Under the pieces are notes generated by a model, which ran no database searches, was not told the origin of the DNA, and saw nothing but the letters and a program-made list of their open reading frames with translations. Shown one piece after another: positions 45,216 to 54,557 of a stretch of 64,000 nucleotides of DNA (the stretch's first letter is position 1; each line of letters starts with the position of its first letter). This DNA is from JALYXI01 sp963795835. GTDB lineage: Bacteria; Acidobacteriota; Terriglobia; Bryobacterales; Bryobacteraceae. Location: positions 62,001 through 126,000 of the forward strand of contig CAWCJC010000001.1 of the NCBI GenBank assembly GCA_963795835.1, given 5' to 3'. A program made the position numbers and the translations under genes.

Positions 45216-46462
45216 TCGATACGTTCGGTCAGGAGGTCGACGAAGCGCTCCGGAACGAATCCGTTCATGCGGCTGGCAATGTTGCCGCTTTTATCGACGA
45301 TGATCGTGGTCGGGATAGAGGAAACTTCGAGCTTGGTGGCGAGGCCCGCGTCGAAGTAATTTTGGCCGGTCCATTTGCGTTCTTTAAGAATCGGCGCGAC
45401 CAGCGTGCGGTCTTCGTCCGTAGCTATGGCAAGGAAGACTACGTTGGGATCGTTCTTGAACTTTTGCTGAACTTTTTCGTAGAGCGGATGCTGAACACGG
45501 CAGGGGCCGCACCACGTAGCCCAGAAATCCATCACAACGACTTTGCCGCGCAACGAGGCGAGCGAGAGCGTATTGTTATCTGCAACGGAGGGAAGCGTAA
45601 ACTCCATCACTTTGGCGGCGCCGGCATTCGGGTCTGAGGCTTTCAGCCTGGCGATGCGTTCGCTCATCACAGCTTGCGTTCGGTCATATGCTTGGAGAAT
45701 GATGTCCCCCAACCCTTTTTCGGAGCCGTTCGCTTTGCTGTAGAGTTCGCCCATTCTTACCCGGTCCTTGCCACGGTCAATTTCGGTACTGTTGGCGTCT
45801 TCAATGGTGAAAGCGTCCGCAATGTGCTGGACGGCCTCCAGATTCTTGCCGGACCGGCTCAGCCAGCGGCCCCATTCGCGCGCCGCGGCGGCTGAGGGAT
45901 AGCGCTCCCACGCCTGTTGAGCGAGTTCGACGGCTTCGCTGAGCTTGCCCATATTTCCGGTTGCCCGGGCCTGATAGACAAGCGCGCGGCTGGTTCCCTT
46001 CATCACTTCTTCATTCCACTGGGCGGCGCTGTAGCGGCTGGGGGGAGTTTGTTTGCCCAGCTTCTCGATATCGTGTTCGTCCCGAAGTGCGAGACCGAGC
46101 GCTTTTTCGGCGGCGGCGCGGTCTTCGGTAAGAAGCAGAGTCCGGATCACGCGATCCAGCACTTGAAGATCATCGGGGTTCGTGGCGAGGACTTTTTCAC
46201 CATACAGAAGAATGCGTCGATCGTCCTTGGCTTCAATGGCGGCTTTGGCGAGCGCGGCTTCTATGGTCGTCCGTTGGGCGGTATCGGGATACTTCGCGAG
46301 GTGTTTTTCCAGGGCGCGGATGTAATCGATGGGGCTATTGCCCGCTTCAGCAAGCGCGGTGTTCAATTCCTGCTGTTCGGTGGCAGGGTCGAGCTTGCGT
46401 TGTGCCAGCAGGGATGTAGCGAACAGGGACGTGGCGATCAGGGCGAGCGCGAGGATTCTCAT
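45203..46462 (-). CDS. exported TlpA-like thiol-disulfide oxidoreductase with TPR-like N-terminal region
   Basis: A 419-residue protein with a signal peptide (MRILALALIATSLFATSLLA), an alpha-helical TPR-like region (about 25-280, with repeats such as SEAVELAQQAWERYPSAAAA), and a C-terminal thioredoxin domain: LASLRGKVVVMDFWATWCGPC with the redox pair WCGPC (about residue 320), then DPNVVFLAIATDED and EVSSIPTTIIVDKSG. It probably reduces periplasmic disulfides, with the helical part as a docking platform. Its ATG overlaps the upstream gene stop (ATGA). Confidence 0.82.
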   Translation of the reverse strand: MRILALALIATSLFATSLLAQRKLDPATEQQELNTALAEAGNSPIDYIRALEKHLAKYPDTAQRTTIEAALAKAAIEAKDDRRILLYGEKVLATNPDDLQVLDRVIRTLLLTEDRAAAEKALGLALRDEHDIEKLGKQTPPSRYSAAQWNEEVMKGTSRALVYQARATGNMGKLSEAVELAQQAWERYPSAAAAREWGRWLSRSGKNLEAVQHIADAFTIEDANSTEIDRGKDRVRMGELYSKANGSEKGLGDIILQAYDRTQAVMSERIARLKASDPNAGAAKVMEFTLPSVADNNTLSLASLRGKVVVMDFWATWCGPCRVQHPLYEKVQQKFKNDPNVVFLAIATDEDRTLVAPILKERKWTGQNYFDAGLATKLEVSSIPTTIIVDKSGNIASRMNGFVPERFVDLLTERIDQAK

Positions 46463-47046
46463 TTTACTGTGGCTCTGATGTGTTCGGAGAGCCCTGCCGC
46501 ATGGGCGCGCGCTATATGCATATAGCTTTCGTTGCGCTGGATCTTGTCTAGAACGGGAAGAAACTGTTCGGGGGCGACCAGGCGTTTGTTTTCCCAGGAG
46601 ATTTCAATTCGGAGAAGGGCCTTTTCGACCCCCAGCTTTTCGAAACGTGCGGCGGTTTCGAGTTCCAGACGCTCCTGTTCGGTTTCGATGACGCGCTCAA
46701 ACCAATCGGCAAGGGCCCGCGCATCGGGATCTTCGGAGTAGTTGAATTTTGTTTCGTGCTGCTCCTGGCCATTCGCATAGTGGAAGGTCTTCATGCCCAT
46801 GAAGGCGACTTTCGCGGGGGACTCCAAGGGGCGGCTGAAGTTGCTCAGTTTTTGGGTAAGGTCCTTGAGCATTGCATGATCGGGAACGGTGACTTGAAAT
46901 TTTATGGGGTTTTCGAATTTGGGATCGTCGTTATATTCAGCTTCGCCAGAATCTTGAATATCGATCTTCACGAACGCGGGAGAGCTGCCCGGGAACGATT
47001 TTTGGTACGTGATGGTTTGGGTGAGCAGCAGCATAAGCGCCAGCAT
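46459..47046 (-). CDS. protein of unknown function in the yebC-ruvC run
   Basis: A 195-residue protein with a hydrophobic start (MLALMLLLTQTITYQ), so probably exported, and otherwise mostly hydrophilic (about 80 residues of beta-rich sequence, then helical ALADWFERVIETEQERLELE). I do not recognise the family. Start ATG 47046 overlaps the ruvC stop (TAATG) and the stop overlaps the TPR/TlpA gene, so it is coupled to both. The position between a Holliday-junction nuclease and a redox protein gives no functional clue. A longer in-frame version reaching 47118 would lie within ruvC and is unlikely. Confidence 0.6.
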   Translation of the reverse strand: MLALMLLLTQTITYQKSFPGSSPAFVKIDIQDSGEAEYNDDPKFENPIKFQVTVPDHAMLKDLTQKLSNFSRPLESPAKVAFMGMKTFHYANGQEQHETKFNYSEDPDARALADWFERVIETEQERLELETAARFEKLGVEKALLRIEISWENKRLVAPEQFLPVLDKIQRNESYMHIARAHAAGLSEHIRATVK

Positions 47047-47540
47047 TAGACCGCCACCATCCTTTGGGCGGTGGACATGCGATTTGCATGGCAGATCGCG
47101 ATGGCGAGAGCATCGCACGCATCTTCGGAGGAGATGGGTTCGGGGAGCCGAAGCAGCGCGGTAATCATTTTCTGCACCTGCTGCTTTTCCGCGCGCCCAT
47201 AACCGACGACACTCATCTTGACCTCAAGCGGGCTATATTCCGAAAAAGCGACTTTTGCTTCCGCGATGACCAGGAGCGCGACGCCGCGGACGTGCGAAAG
47301 CTTGATGGCCGTTTTCACGTTCACGGCATAAAAAACTTCTTCCACCGCGGCCATATCCGGCGAGTGCGCTTCGATGCTTTGGCGCAGACCGTTCGCGATT
47401 TCCTGCAAACGCTGTTCGAAAGGCGCGCGCGGCGAGGTACGGATCACACCATGATCGACGAGCGTATGACTTCTGCCGTTGCTATCCACGATTCCGAAAC
47501 CGGTACGTTCTGAGCCGCAATCGATTCCGAGGATGCGCAT
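47046..47540 (-). CDS. ruvC: crossover junction endodeoxyribonuclease RuvC
   Basis: RuvC cuts Holliday junctions symmetrically during recombination. The 164-residue protein has the RNase H-like fold with the catalytic acids in RILGIDCGSERTGFG (first Asp, residue 7), AVEEVFYAVNVKTAIKL (Glu about 67) and SEDACDALAIAICH (two Asp near 140), plus the basic YSPLEVKMSVVGYGRAEKQQV. No ruvA or ruvB follows; the next genes are unrelated. It starts three bases after the yebC stop, so the pair is coupled, an order also seen in many other bacteria. Confidence 0.95.
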   Translation of the reverse strand: MRILGIDCGSERTGFGIVDSNGRSHTLVDHGVIRTSPRAPFEQRLQEIANGLRQSIEAHSPDMAAVEEVFYAVNVKTAIKLSHVRGVALLVIAEAKVAFSEYSPLEVKMSVVGYGRAEKQQVQKMITALLRLPEPISSEDACDALAIAICHANRMSTAQRMVAV

Positions 47541-47543
47541 TCT

Positions 47544-48290
47544 TTAGGCGATCTTGGCGAGCTCTTCTTCGTCGATGTCGAAGTTGGAGTAGACGTTTTG
47601 AACGTCGTCGTTGTCTTCGAGCGCTTCGTTGAGGCGGAGCATGGCTGCCGCATCTTTACCCGTCAACTTAATCAGGTTCTTGGGAACCATCGCTACCGCG
47701 GCTTCTTCTGTTTTGACTTTTGCTTTTTCCAGCGCTGCGACTACGGCGTCGTGATTCTCGGGAGGGGAGAGAACTTCCCAGTTATCGCCGCCGTCACGAA
47801 GGTCGTCTGCTCCGGCGTCGAGCACGATGCCCATGAGCGTGTCTTCGTCCGGCGCTTCCTCTTTCATGATGATGATCTGGCTTTTGCGGTCGAACATCCA
47901 GGCGACACTGCCGAGCGCGCCCATGTTGCCGCCATTCTTGCCGAAAGCGTGGCGAATATCGCTGACCGTACGGTTCTTGTTATCGGTGGCGACATTCACA
48001 ATCACAGCGGTGCCGCCGGGTCCGTAGCCTTCATAGGTGACTTCGTCGATCTGGCCGCCTTCCAGTTCGCCGGTGCCGCGCAGAATCGCCTTCTTGATGT
48101 TGTCCGCGGGCATGGACACGCTCTTTCCCGCGAGGACAGCGGTGCGGAGGCGCGGGTTCATATCGGGGTCCCCGCCGTTGCGCGCCGCGATCATAATTTC
48201 TTTGATGATGCGGGTGAACATCTTGCCGCGTTTTGCGTCCGTGGCGGCTTTCTTATGCTTAATGGTCGCCCATTTGGAATGGCCTGACAT
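47544..48290 (-). CDS. yebC: YebC/PmpR-family regulatory protein
   Basis: A 248-residue member of the YebC family. The family start MSGHSKWATIKHKK and the blocks KRGKMFTRIIKEI, NPRLRTAVLAGKSVSMP, KNRTVSDIRHAF and GGNMGALGSVAWMFDRK are all present. YebC proteins affect translation at poly-proline stretches and also act as transcription regulators. Start ATG 48290. A much longer minus-strand open frame continues upstream to 49733 but lacks similarity and lies antisense to the cation-efflux gene, so it is not the gene. It is upstream of ruvC in the same unit. Confidence 0.93.
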   Translation of the reverse strand: MSGHSKWATIKHKKAATDAKRGKMFTRIIKEIMIAARNGGDPDMNPRLRTAVLAGKSVSMPADNIKKAILRGTGELEGGQIDEVTYEGYGPGGTAVIVNVATDNKNRTVSDIRHAFGKNGGNMGALGSVAWMFDRKSQIIIMKEEAPDEDTLMGIVLDAGADDLRDGGDNWEVLSPPENHDAVVAALEKAKVKTEEAAVAMVPKNLIKLTGKDAAAMLRLNEALEDNDDVQNVYSNFDIDEEELAKIA

Positions 48291-48335
48291 AATCCACCAG
48301 AATATCATCGCCAAGGCAACCGTTACACTGATCTG

Positions 48336-49559
48336 GTGCGCAGGGGCCAATGGATCGCGGCGATGGGGATGGCCATAAGCGCCGTGCTGGCGCTGGTCAA
48401 GATCGCGGTGGGGATGGCGGCGCACTCGACCAGCCTGCTGGCGGACGGGTTTGAATCGGCGGGCGACGTGGTCTCGAGCGGGATGGTGTTCCTGGGCCTG
48501 TCGCTGGCGGCGCGGCCGCCCGACTCCAATCATCCATACGGGCACGGGCGCGCCGAAATTCTGAGCGGACTGCTGTTGGGGATGCTGCTGCTGGTGGGGG
48601 GCGTCGCGATTTCCGTGCACGCCGTGATGGGTGTGGGGGACGTGACAGAGCCTCCGAAGACCTATGCGATTTGGCCTATCGTGGTCTCGATCGGGGTGAA
48701 ACTGTGGCTCATGCGCGTGAAGCTGGTGGAGGGCCGGCGGCTGAACAGCGCGAGTTTGAAGGCGAACGCTTACAACGATGCGATCGACATGCTGGCGGGT
48801 CTGGTCGCGCTGGCGGCGCTGGGGCTGACACTCTACAACCCGCAAAGATTTCTGCTGGCCGATCATTATGGGGCTTTCGCGATCGGGCTCATCATGATGT
48901 TCACGGCGGCGCGGGTTACTCGCGAGACGAGTATGCAACTGATGGACACCATGCCCGATGAGGAAGAGTTGGAGGCGATTCGGGCGGTGGCACTGCGTGT
49001 CGCGGGCGTTGCGGGCGTGGAGAAGTGTTATGCGCGCAAGACGGGATTGCAGTATCACGTGGATCTGCATCTGGAGGTGGATCCGGAGGTGAGCGTTCGC
49101 GTGGGGCACGATATCGCGAGCCGCGCGCGGGACAGGATTCGCGAGGAGTTGGAGTGGGTGGCCGATGTGCTGGTGCATGTGGAGCCAGCGCCGGAGGTGG
49201 GTAGGATATCTGTTATGGAAAAACTCACGGACGTAGTTATGGGGAGTGCTGACGCGAAGTTGGTGCGCGAAGAATTCGGAGATGCGCGTTTCTATTTCGA
49301 GGGCCGTACGGACCTGCTGAAGGCAATGACAGCCGGAAGCCTTGTGTTGAACCCGGGGGCGATGCCGCATCCGCCGCATCGGCATCCGGAGGAGGAATTT
49401 ATGCTCGTGACGGAGGGCTCGGGCGAAATTCAAGTGGGGGACAAAGTAACCCAGGTGAGCGCCGGGGCCATGATGTATTGCGCGGGCAACGTATTGCACG
49501 GGATTGAGAACACAGGCGCGGGGCCTATGACGTTTTACTTTTATAAGTGGCTGGCTTAG
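48336..49559 (+). CDS. cation-efflux (CDF) transporter joined in frame to a cupin domain
   Basis: Residues 1-290 form a cation diffusion facilitator, which moves divalent metals such as Zn, Co or Fe out in exchange for protons. Metal-site motifs are SLLADGFESAGDVVSS (TM2), HPYGHGRAE and NAYNDAIDMLAGL (TM5 with the ND/D pair), and the C-terminal cytosolic domain ends VLVHVEPAP. Residues ~294-407 are a cupin (PPHRHPEEEFMLVTEGSGE and GNVLHGIENTG), with the His/Glu metal ligands of the fold. An ATG at 49215 in the same frame, preceded by GGAGGT, could start a separate cupin of 114 residues. Start GTG 48336. Confidence 0.75.
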   Translation: MRRGQWIAAMGMAISAVLALVKIAVGMAAHSTSLLADGFESAGDVVSSGMVFLGLSLAARPPDSNHPYGHGRAEILSGLLLGMLLLVGGVAISVHAVMGVGDVTEPPKTYAIWPIVVSIGVKLWLMRVKLVEGRRLNSASLKANAYNDAIDMLAGLVALAALGLTLYNPQRFLLADHYGAFAIGLIMMFTAARVTRETSMQLMDTMPDEEELEAIRAVALRVAGVAGVEKCYARKTGLQYHVDLHLEVDPEVSVRVGHDIASRARDRIREELEWVADVLVHVEPAPEVGRISVMEKLTDVVMGSADAKLVREEFGDARFYFEGRTDLLKAMTAGSLVLNPGAMPHPPHRHPEEEFMLVTEGSGEIQVGDKVTQVSAGAMMYCAGNVLHGIENTGAGPMTFYFYKWLA

Positions 49560-49598
49560 TTCGTGGCCCAGAAGCACACGATAAAATCGAGGGGCAAA

Positions 49599-52500
49599 AT
49601 GGTGCGCCCCTTTCTTTATTTTCTTTATCTTGTCCAGCGTTACAGCTATTGCCGCGCCGGACCGCGTGCGCGGACCAGTCGATCTCAATCGAACTACTTT
49701 GTTGCGGGGGCATGTCCCTGCAGCAATTCGCACCCAAGACGATCGCGGGCCGGTGCCGCCTGAGAGGAAGCTCTCCTATCTGACCGTGCTGCTCAAACCG
49801 GGCGCTGGCATCGAGGGATTTCTGGCTGAACAGCAGACGCCCTCATCGCCGCAATATCACCGGTGGCTCTCGCCAGCCGAGTTTGGAAGCCGCTTCGGAG
49901 CGAGCGCGAACGATCTAGGTGCGGTAACTACCTGGCTTCGCGGTCAGAATTTACAAGTTCACGATGTCGCTCGTGGCGGTTTGTGGGTCACCTTCAGCGG
50001 GTCCGCCCGGGAAGTCGGGCGCGCGCTGCATACCGGCTTTCACCACTATCAGTTTCAGAGCAAACTGCACTATGCAGCCACCAACGAACCATCGATCCCG
50101 GAAGCACTCGGCCCGCTTGTGGCGGGATTCCAGGGGCTGGATGATTTTGGCGATGAACCGGCCTACCGGTCCATTTCGATGAGAATAGCGGACGCTCCGA
50201 ATTACAATTCCGGATCGAACCACTACCTGGCGCCTGACGATATCGCGACGATCTACAATACTTCGGCTTTGTACAACGCCGGCTTTGACGGAACAGGGCA
50301 GAAGATCGCGATTCTGGGACGTACTGCCATCAACCTGGACGATATCCGCGCGTTTCGAAAACGTTTCAATTTGCCGCCCAACGATCCGCAAGTGATGCTC
50401 TTTGGCCCCGATCCGGGAATCTCCGCAAGCGATCTTCCCGAGGCCAATCTGGATCTGGAGTGGTCCGGGGCCGTGGCAAAAAACGCAAAGATCGTTTATG
50501 TGTACTCAAACAACATCCGCAATTCCGCTCAGTACGCGGTCGACAATAACATTGCGCCGGTGATGTCATACAGCTATGGCAGTTGCGAACCGGAGACGAG
50601 CAGCGCGATCAGAGGAGTCGCGCAACAGGCCAACGCGCAAGGCATTACATGGATGGTGTCGTCCGGGGATAGCGGCGCGGCTACTTGCGACCGGAGCGCT
50701 CCGACACCGGAAGCCTCGAAGGGCACCACAGTAAGTTTCCCCGCGAGCATCCCGGAAGTAACGGCCGTGGGAGGTACGCAGTTCGATGAGAACGGCGGGC
50801 AGTACTGGGCGTCGGTGAACGGACCAAACGGCGGGTCAGCGTTGTCCTACATTCCGGAGCGCGCGTGGAATAATTCGGCAACGCGCAACGAATTGATTTC
50901 AGCAGGAGGCGGAGCAAGCACTTTGTATCGGAAACCCCTCTGGCAGACCGGTCCCGGCGTGCCGAATGACAACGCGCGCGACGTACCCGATATTGCTCTT
51001 GCTGCTTCGGCGGATCATGACGGATACCTCATCATCACGAATGGCAACCTGGCGGTGGTGGGTGGCACCTCGGTGGGAACACCGGTTTTCGCGGGAATGA
51101 CGGCGCTGCTCAATCAATACCTGGCGCAGCGGGGCGCGTCCGGCGGCTTGGGCAATATCAATCCCACGCTCTACCGGATGGCCCAAGCTGCCCCCGACGC
51201 GTTCCACGACATTGTCGAAGGCGATAACAAAGTTCCCTGCGAACAAAGCAGCCCGAATTGCGTGGACGGCTTGACAGGGTATTCGGCCGGACCCGGCTAC
51301 GACCTCGCTACAGGCTTGGGCTCCGTTGACATCTACAAACTGGTGACGAGTTGGGACAGGGGCGCGCTCAGTAACGTTACCTTGACCCTGAATCCGAACG
51401 TGGTGACTCTGACCGGCAACATTCAACTTACAGCGCTGGTGAAATCGTCCGGAATCGATTTGCGTCCGACTGGCAGCGTTAGTTTTCTGGCGAACAACCT
51501 TGAGATTGGTTCGGCACCGGTAGGTGCTGATGGCTCAGCCTCCGTGACGGTACCGGCGATCTCAATCGCCGCCGGGAATGGAACAGTCTCGGCACTCTAT
51601 AGCGGCGATGGAGTCTTTCTAGGGTCGGCAACTGTCACGCCGGTGACGCTCGATTTTCCGGCTGGACGCTCCGCTGTCGTCGCGTCCGTCAATCCAAATC
51701 CGGTGACTCAATTTGGGACCACTTGGCCTTACACCGTTACGCTTGCCAATAAGGGTAGTGTTCCGGCAACGCTGACGGAGTTCACGGTCGACGGTGCGCA
51801 GGACCTGCAGCTATTTTCCAATACTCTGATTCCCGCAAATGGGACCATTACGTCCTCCATCGCGAGTTCCGGGCTGACAGTGCCGGTGAATCGAAGGTTC
51901 CACTTTGCCGGCACTGACGCAGTTGGGGCAACTTGGACGCAAGACCTCACAGTTGCCTTTGTGGCTCCACAGGGCGCTAACCTGATTCCCACGATTCGCT
52001 TGACGTCTGCTCCGGCACCCGTGCAGCAGGATTCCCAAGCGCCCGCTTCCTGCCAGTGGCCAAACCGGATTGCCGTAACCGAAGAAAGCGGCTTTTTGGT
52101 GCAGTTGACGCGCCTCACAGTAGGTGGGACCGATTTCAGCGCCCAAATCCCGCAGTTGTTCGGCACCACACGGCTGGCACCCGTATGGCAAGCTATTGGC
52201 GACAGTCTGCCAGAGTGGCGCCCTCGCGCCTTCTACCAGGGCCTATCAGATTAGTGGCACTAGCGAATTGGGAACAACAGTTTCCGCTTCCGTAAACGTC
52301 TCTTTCGTCGTTGCATCGACCAAGGCCACCCGCTTTTCCGCAGTCCAAACGAACTCGAATCTGGCGCCCGCAATCGATCTGCGGTTCGATAATTGCGCGC
52401 CGTCATGGACGGCGGAAATCGTGGGATCGAAAGCGGCAACCGCGTGGCTTACGCTGTCGCAGCCGTCGGGAACCGGTTGCGGCGAGATTGTTCTGCAGGA

Positions 52501-53275
52501 ATCGGAAAACGGTTTGTCGAAAGGAGTGTATCAGGCAATCGTCCGGATACAAGCCCAGGATGCTTTGCCCCAGGTGATAGAGGTGCCGGTGACTTTCACG
52601 GTGGGCGGTTCGTCAGCGATCTCGGTTGCGGGAGTTGCGAATGCCGCCTCGTTCGGGACCACGCTCGCGCCCGGCGCGATATTGAGCGTGTTCGGCACAG
52701 GACTGGCAGGGGCGCTACAATCGGCTCCCAGGCTTCCCCTGCCCTTGAACCTGGCGGGCGCGTCGGTTACAGTAAACGGCATTACCGCGCCGCTCTATTT
52801 TGTGTCGCCAGGACAGTTGAATATCCAGGTACCGTACGAAACCGGCGCGGGTCCGGCTGTGCTCGGGGTGAATTACAACGGGCAGGTCGCCGCGTTTCCC
52901 TTCACGGTGGCGCCTGCGGCTCCGGGCATCTTTTCCGCACAGGATAAGTCACTCGTGCCATTCAACAGCGGAACAGCGGGACAGGTTCTCCTGGCGTACA
53001 TAACCGGGGAGGGAGATGTGTCACCGTCCATCGCAACCGGCGCGACCTCTCCTTCGACGACCGCACTGGACCGGCTCCCCCGCGCAAGGCAGGCGATTTC
53101 TCTTACCGTGGGCGGAATCCCGGCCGCGATAGCTTTTGCGGGTATTCCGTCTGGCTTGGCGGGAGCGACGCAGATCAATTTCACTGTGCCCCCCGTTTTA
53201 ACGCCGGGAGTTTATCCTGTGGTGGTGGCGGTGGGCGGCGTCGAGAGCCCGCCCGTGACGCTGACCGTGAAATAA
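49599..53275 (+). CDS. S53 (sedolisin/kumamolisin) serine-carboxyl protease with Ig-like and TIGR03437-like domains (two +1 frame breaks)
   Basis: A secreted acid protease. The start ATG 49599 gives a signal peptide (VRPFFIFFILSSVTAIAA) if one base is removed from the C run 49607-49610. An N-terminal pro-kumamolisin domain follows (TVLLKPGAG, PSSPQYHRWLSPAEFG). The catalytic set is visible as Glu and Asp in PEANLDLEW, the oxyanion Asp in SSGDSGAA, and the Ser in GGTSVGTPVFAG. The calcium site lies near GYDLATGLGSVD. Beyond it come an Ig-like domain, then after a second break at the C run 52180-52182 a TIGR03437-like C-terminal domain (NAASFGTTLAPGAILSVFGTG). Corrected length 3675 bases (1224 residues). 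Confidence 0.85.
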
Positions 53276-53312
53276 CAGTACTGCATTTCAGGTTTGCGCG
53301 ATAATACCCGGA

Positions 53313-54557
53313 ATGTCCGAAGCGCAACGGAAGCCAGCTCTTGGTTTGACTGCCTGGATCTTTATCGGGATGGCCGTGGGGCTGGCACTTGGCATCTTTC
53401 TGCCACAGGTAGCGGTGCAACTGGCTCCGCTCAGCAATATCTTTCTACGGCTGATCAAGTCGATCATTGCGCCTCTCATTTTCGGCGCGCTCGTGTACGG
53501 GATCGCGGGTGCCGGGGATATCAAGCAGATGGGGCGCATTGGGCTGAAGGCGATCATCTACTTCGAAGTGCTTACAACCCTTGCGTTGTTTGTCGGGCTG
53601 ACTGCCGTAAATCTGACCAAACCAGGGGTGGGCTTAACCATCAACAAAGCGGCATCGGCGAATCTACCGTCGGCGAAGCTGACCATGGCGGAAATTCTGG
53701 AGCACACGTTCCCGACCAGCATTATCGATTCCATGGCGCGCGGAGACGTCCTGCAGATTGTGGTGTTCAGCATTCTGTTTGGCATTGGATGCGCGGCGCT
53801 GGGAGCGCGGGCGAAGCCGGTGACGGCGTTCTGCGAATCGCTGGCCGAGATCATGTTCAAGTACACGGGCTACGTGATGTATCTCGCGCCAATCGGCGTG
53901 GGAGCGGCGATGGCTGTGACGATCGGGAAGAACGGCGTCGGCGTCTTGTTCAGCTTGAGCAAGTTGGTCGGGACGCTCTATGCGGCGCTGATTGTGTTCG
54001 TGGTCTTTGCCATGGGCGGCGTCATTCTGCTGGCGCGCATTCCGCTCAGGCGCTTCTTTCAAGCCGTGCGGCAGCCTTGGCTGATCGCGTTTTCAACGGC
54101 GTCGAGCGAGGCCGCGCTTCCGCTGGCGCTGGAAAACATGGAGAAGTTCGGGGTGCCGAAGCATATCGTGGCATTCGTATTGCCGACCGGGTATAGCTTC
54201 AATCTGGACGGGTCAACGCTGTACCTGGCGCTGGCGAGCGTGTTTGTGGCGCAGGCCGCGGGGATCGACATGCCGCTGAGCCAGCAGATCCTGATGATGC
54301 TGACTCTGATGTTGAGCAGCAAGGGTGTGGCAGCGGTACCGCGGGCCAGCCTGGTGATTCTGGCCGGGACGCTGGCGAGTTTCAATCTGCCGCTTGAGGG
54401 AATCGCGATTATCCTGGGCGTGGATGCGCTGATGGATATGGCGCGGACCTCGGTCAACGTATTGGGGAACTGTCTGGCGAGTGCGGTGGTGGCGCGATGG
54501 GAAGGCGTGGATCTGGATCACGCGGGCGCCCGGGATGTGGAAACGCAGCTAGCGTGA
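53313..54557 (+). CDS. dicarboxylate/amino-acid:cation symporter (DAACS, GltP/DctA-like)
   Basis: A 414-residue transporter with about eight membrane helices and two re-entrant loops. Family signatures: IFIGMAVGLALGIFLP, IIAPLIFGALVYGIAG, STASSEAALPLALE (first loop with Ser residues), GYSFNLDGSTLYLALAS, MLSSKGVAAVPRASLVILAG and DALMDMARTSVNVLGN with the substrate-coordinating residues. Members import glutamate, aspartate or C4-dicarboxylates with Na+ or H+; which one is not clear from sequence. It starts 38 bases after the S53 protease stop and could be cotranscribed. Its stop is one base before the convergent next gene end. Confidence 0.92.
   Translation: MSEAQRKPALGLTAWIFIGMAVGLALGIFLPQVAVQLAPLSNIFLRLIKSIIAPLIFGALVYGIAGAGDIKQMGRIGLKAIIYFEVLTTLALFVGLTAVNLTKPGVGLTINKAASANLPSAKLTMAEILEHTFPTSIIDSMARGDVLQIVVFSILFGIGCAALGARAKPVTAFCESLAEIMFKYTGYVMYLAPIGVGAAMAVTIGKNGVGVLFSLSKLVGTLYAALIVFVVFAMGGVILLARIPLRRFFQAVRQPWLIAFSTASSEAALPLALENMEKFGVPKHIVAFVLPTGYSFNLDGSTLYLALASVFVAQAAGIDMPLSQQILMMLTLMLSSKGVAAVPRASLVILAGTLASFNLPLEGIAIILGVDALMDMARTSVNVLGNCLASAVVARWEGVDLDHAGARDVETQLA

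Noticed and set aside
47544..49733. A 729-codon open frame on the minus strand through yebC and the opposite strand of the cation-efflux gene
   Set aside because: Only the part to 48290 matches a family (YebC). The extension is His/Arg/Pro-rich, a shadow of the high-GC CDF/cupin gene, and the true start of YebC is clear.
10053..53275. Programmed +1 frameshifting as the cause of the many frame breaks
   Set aside because: Sites share no slippery motif or downstream structure and occur in unrelated genes including signal peptides. G/C-run over-calls explain them better.
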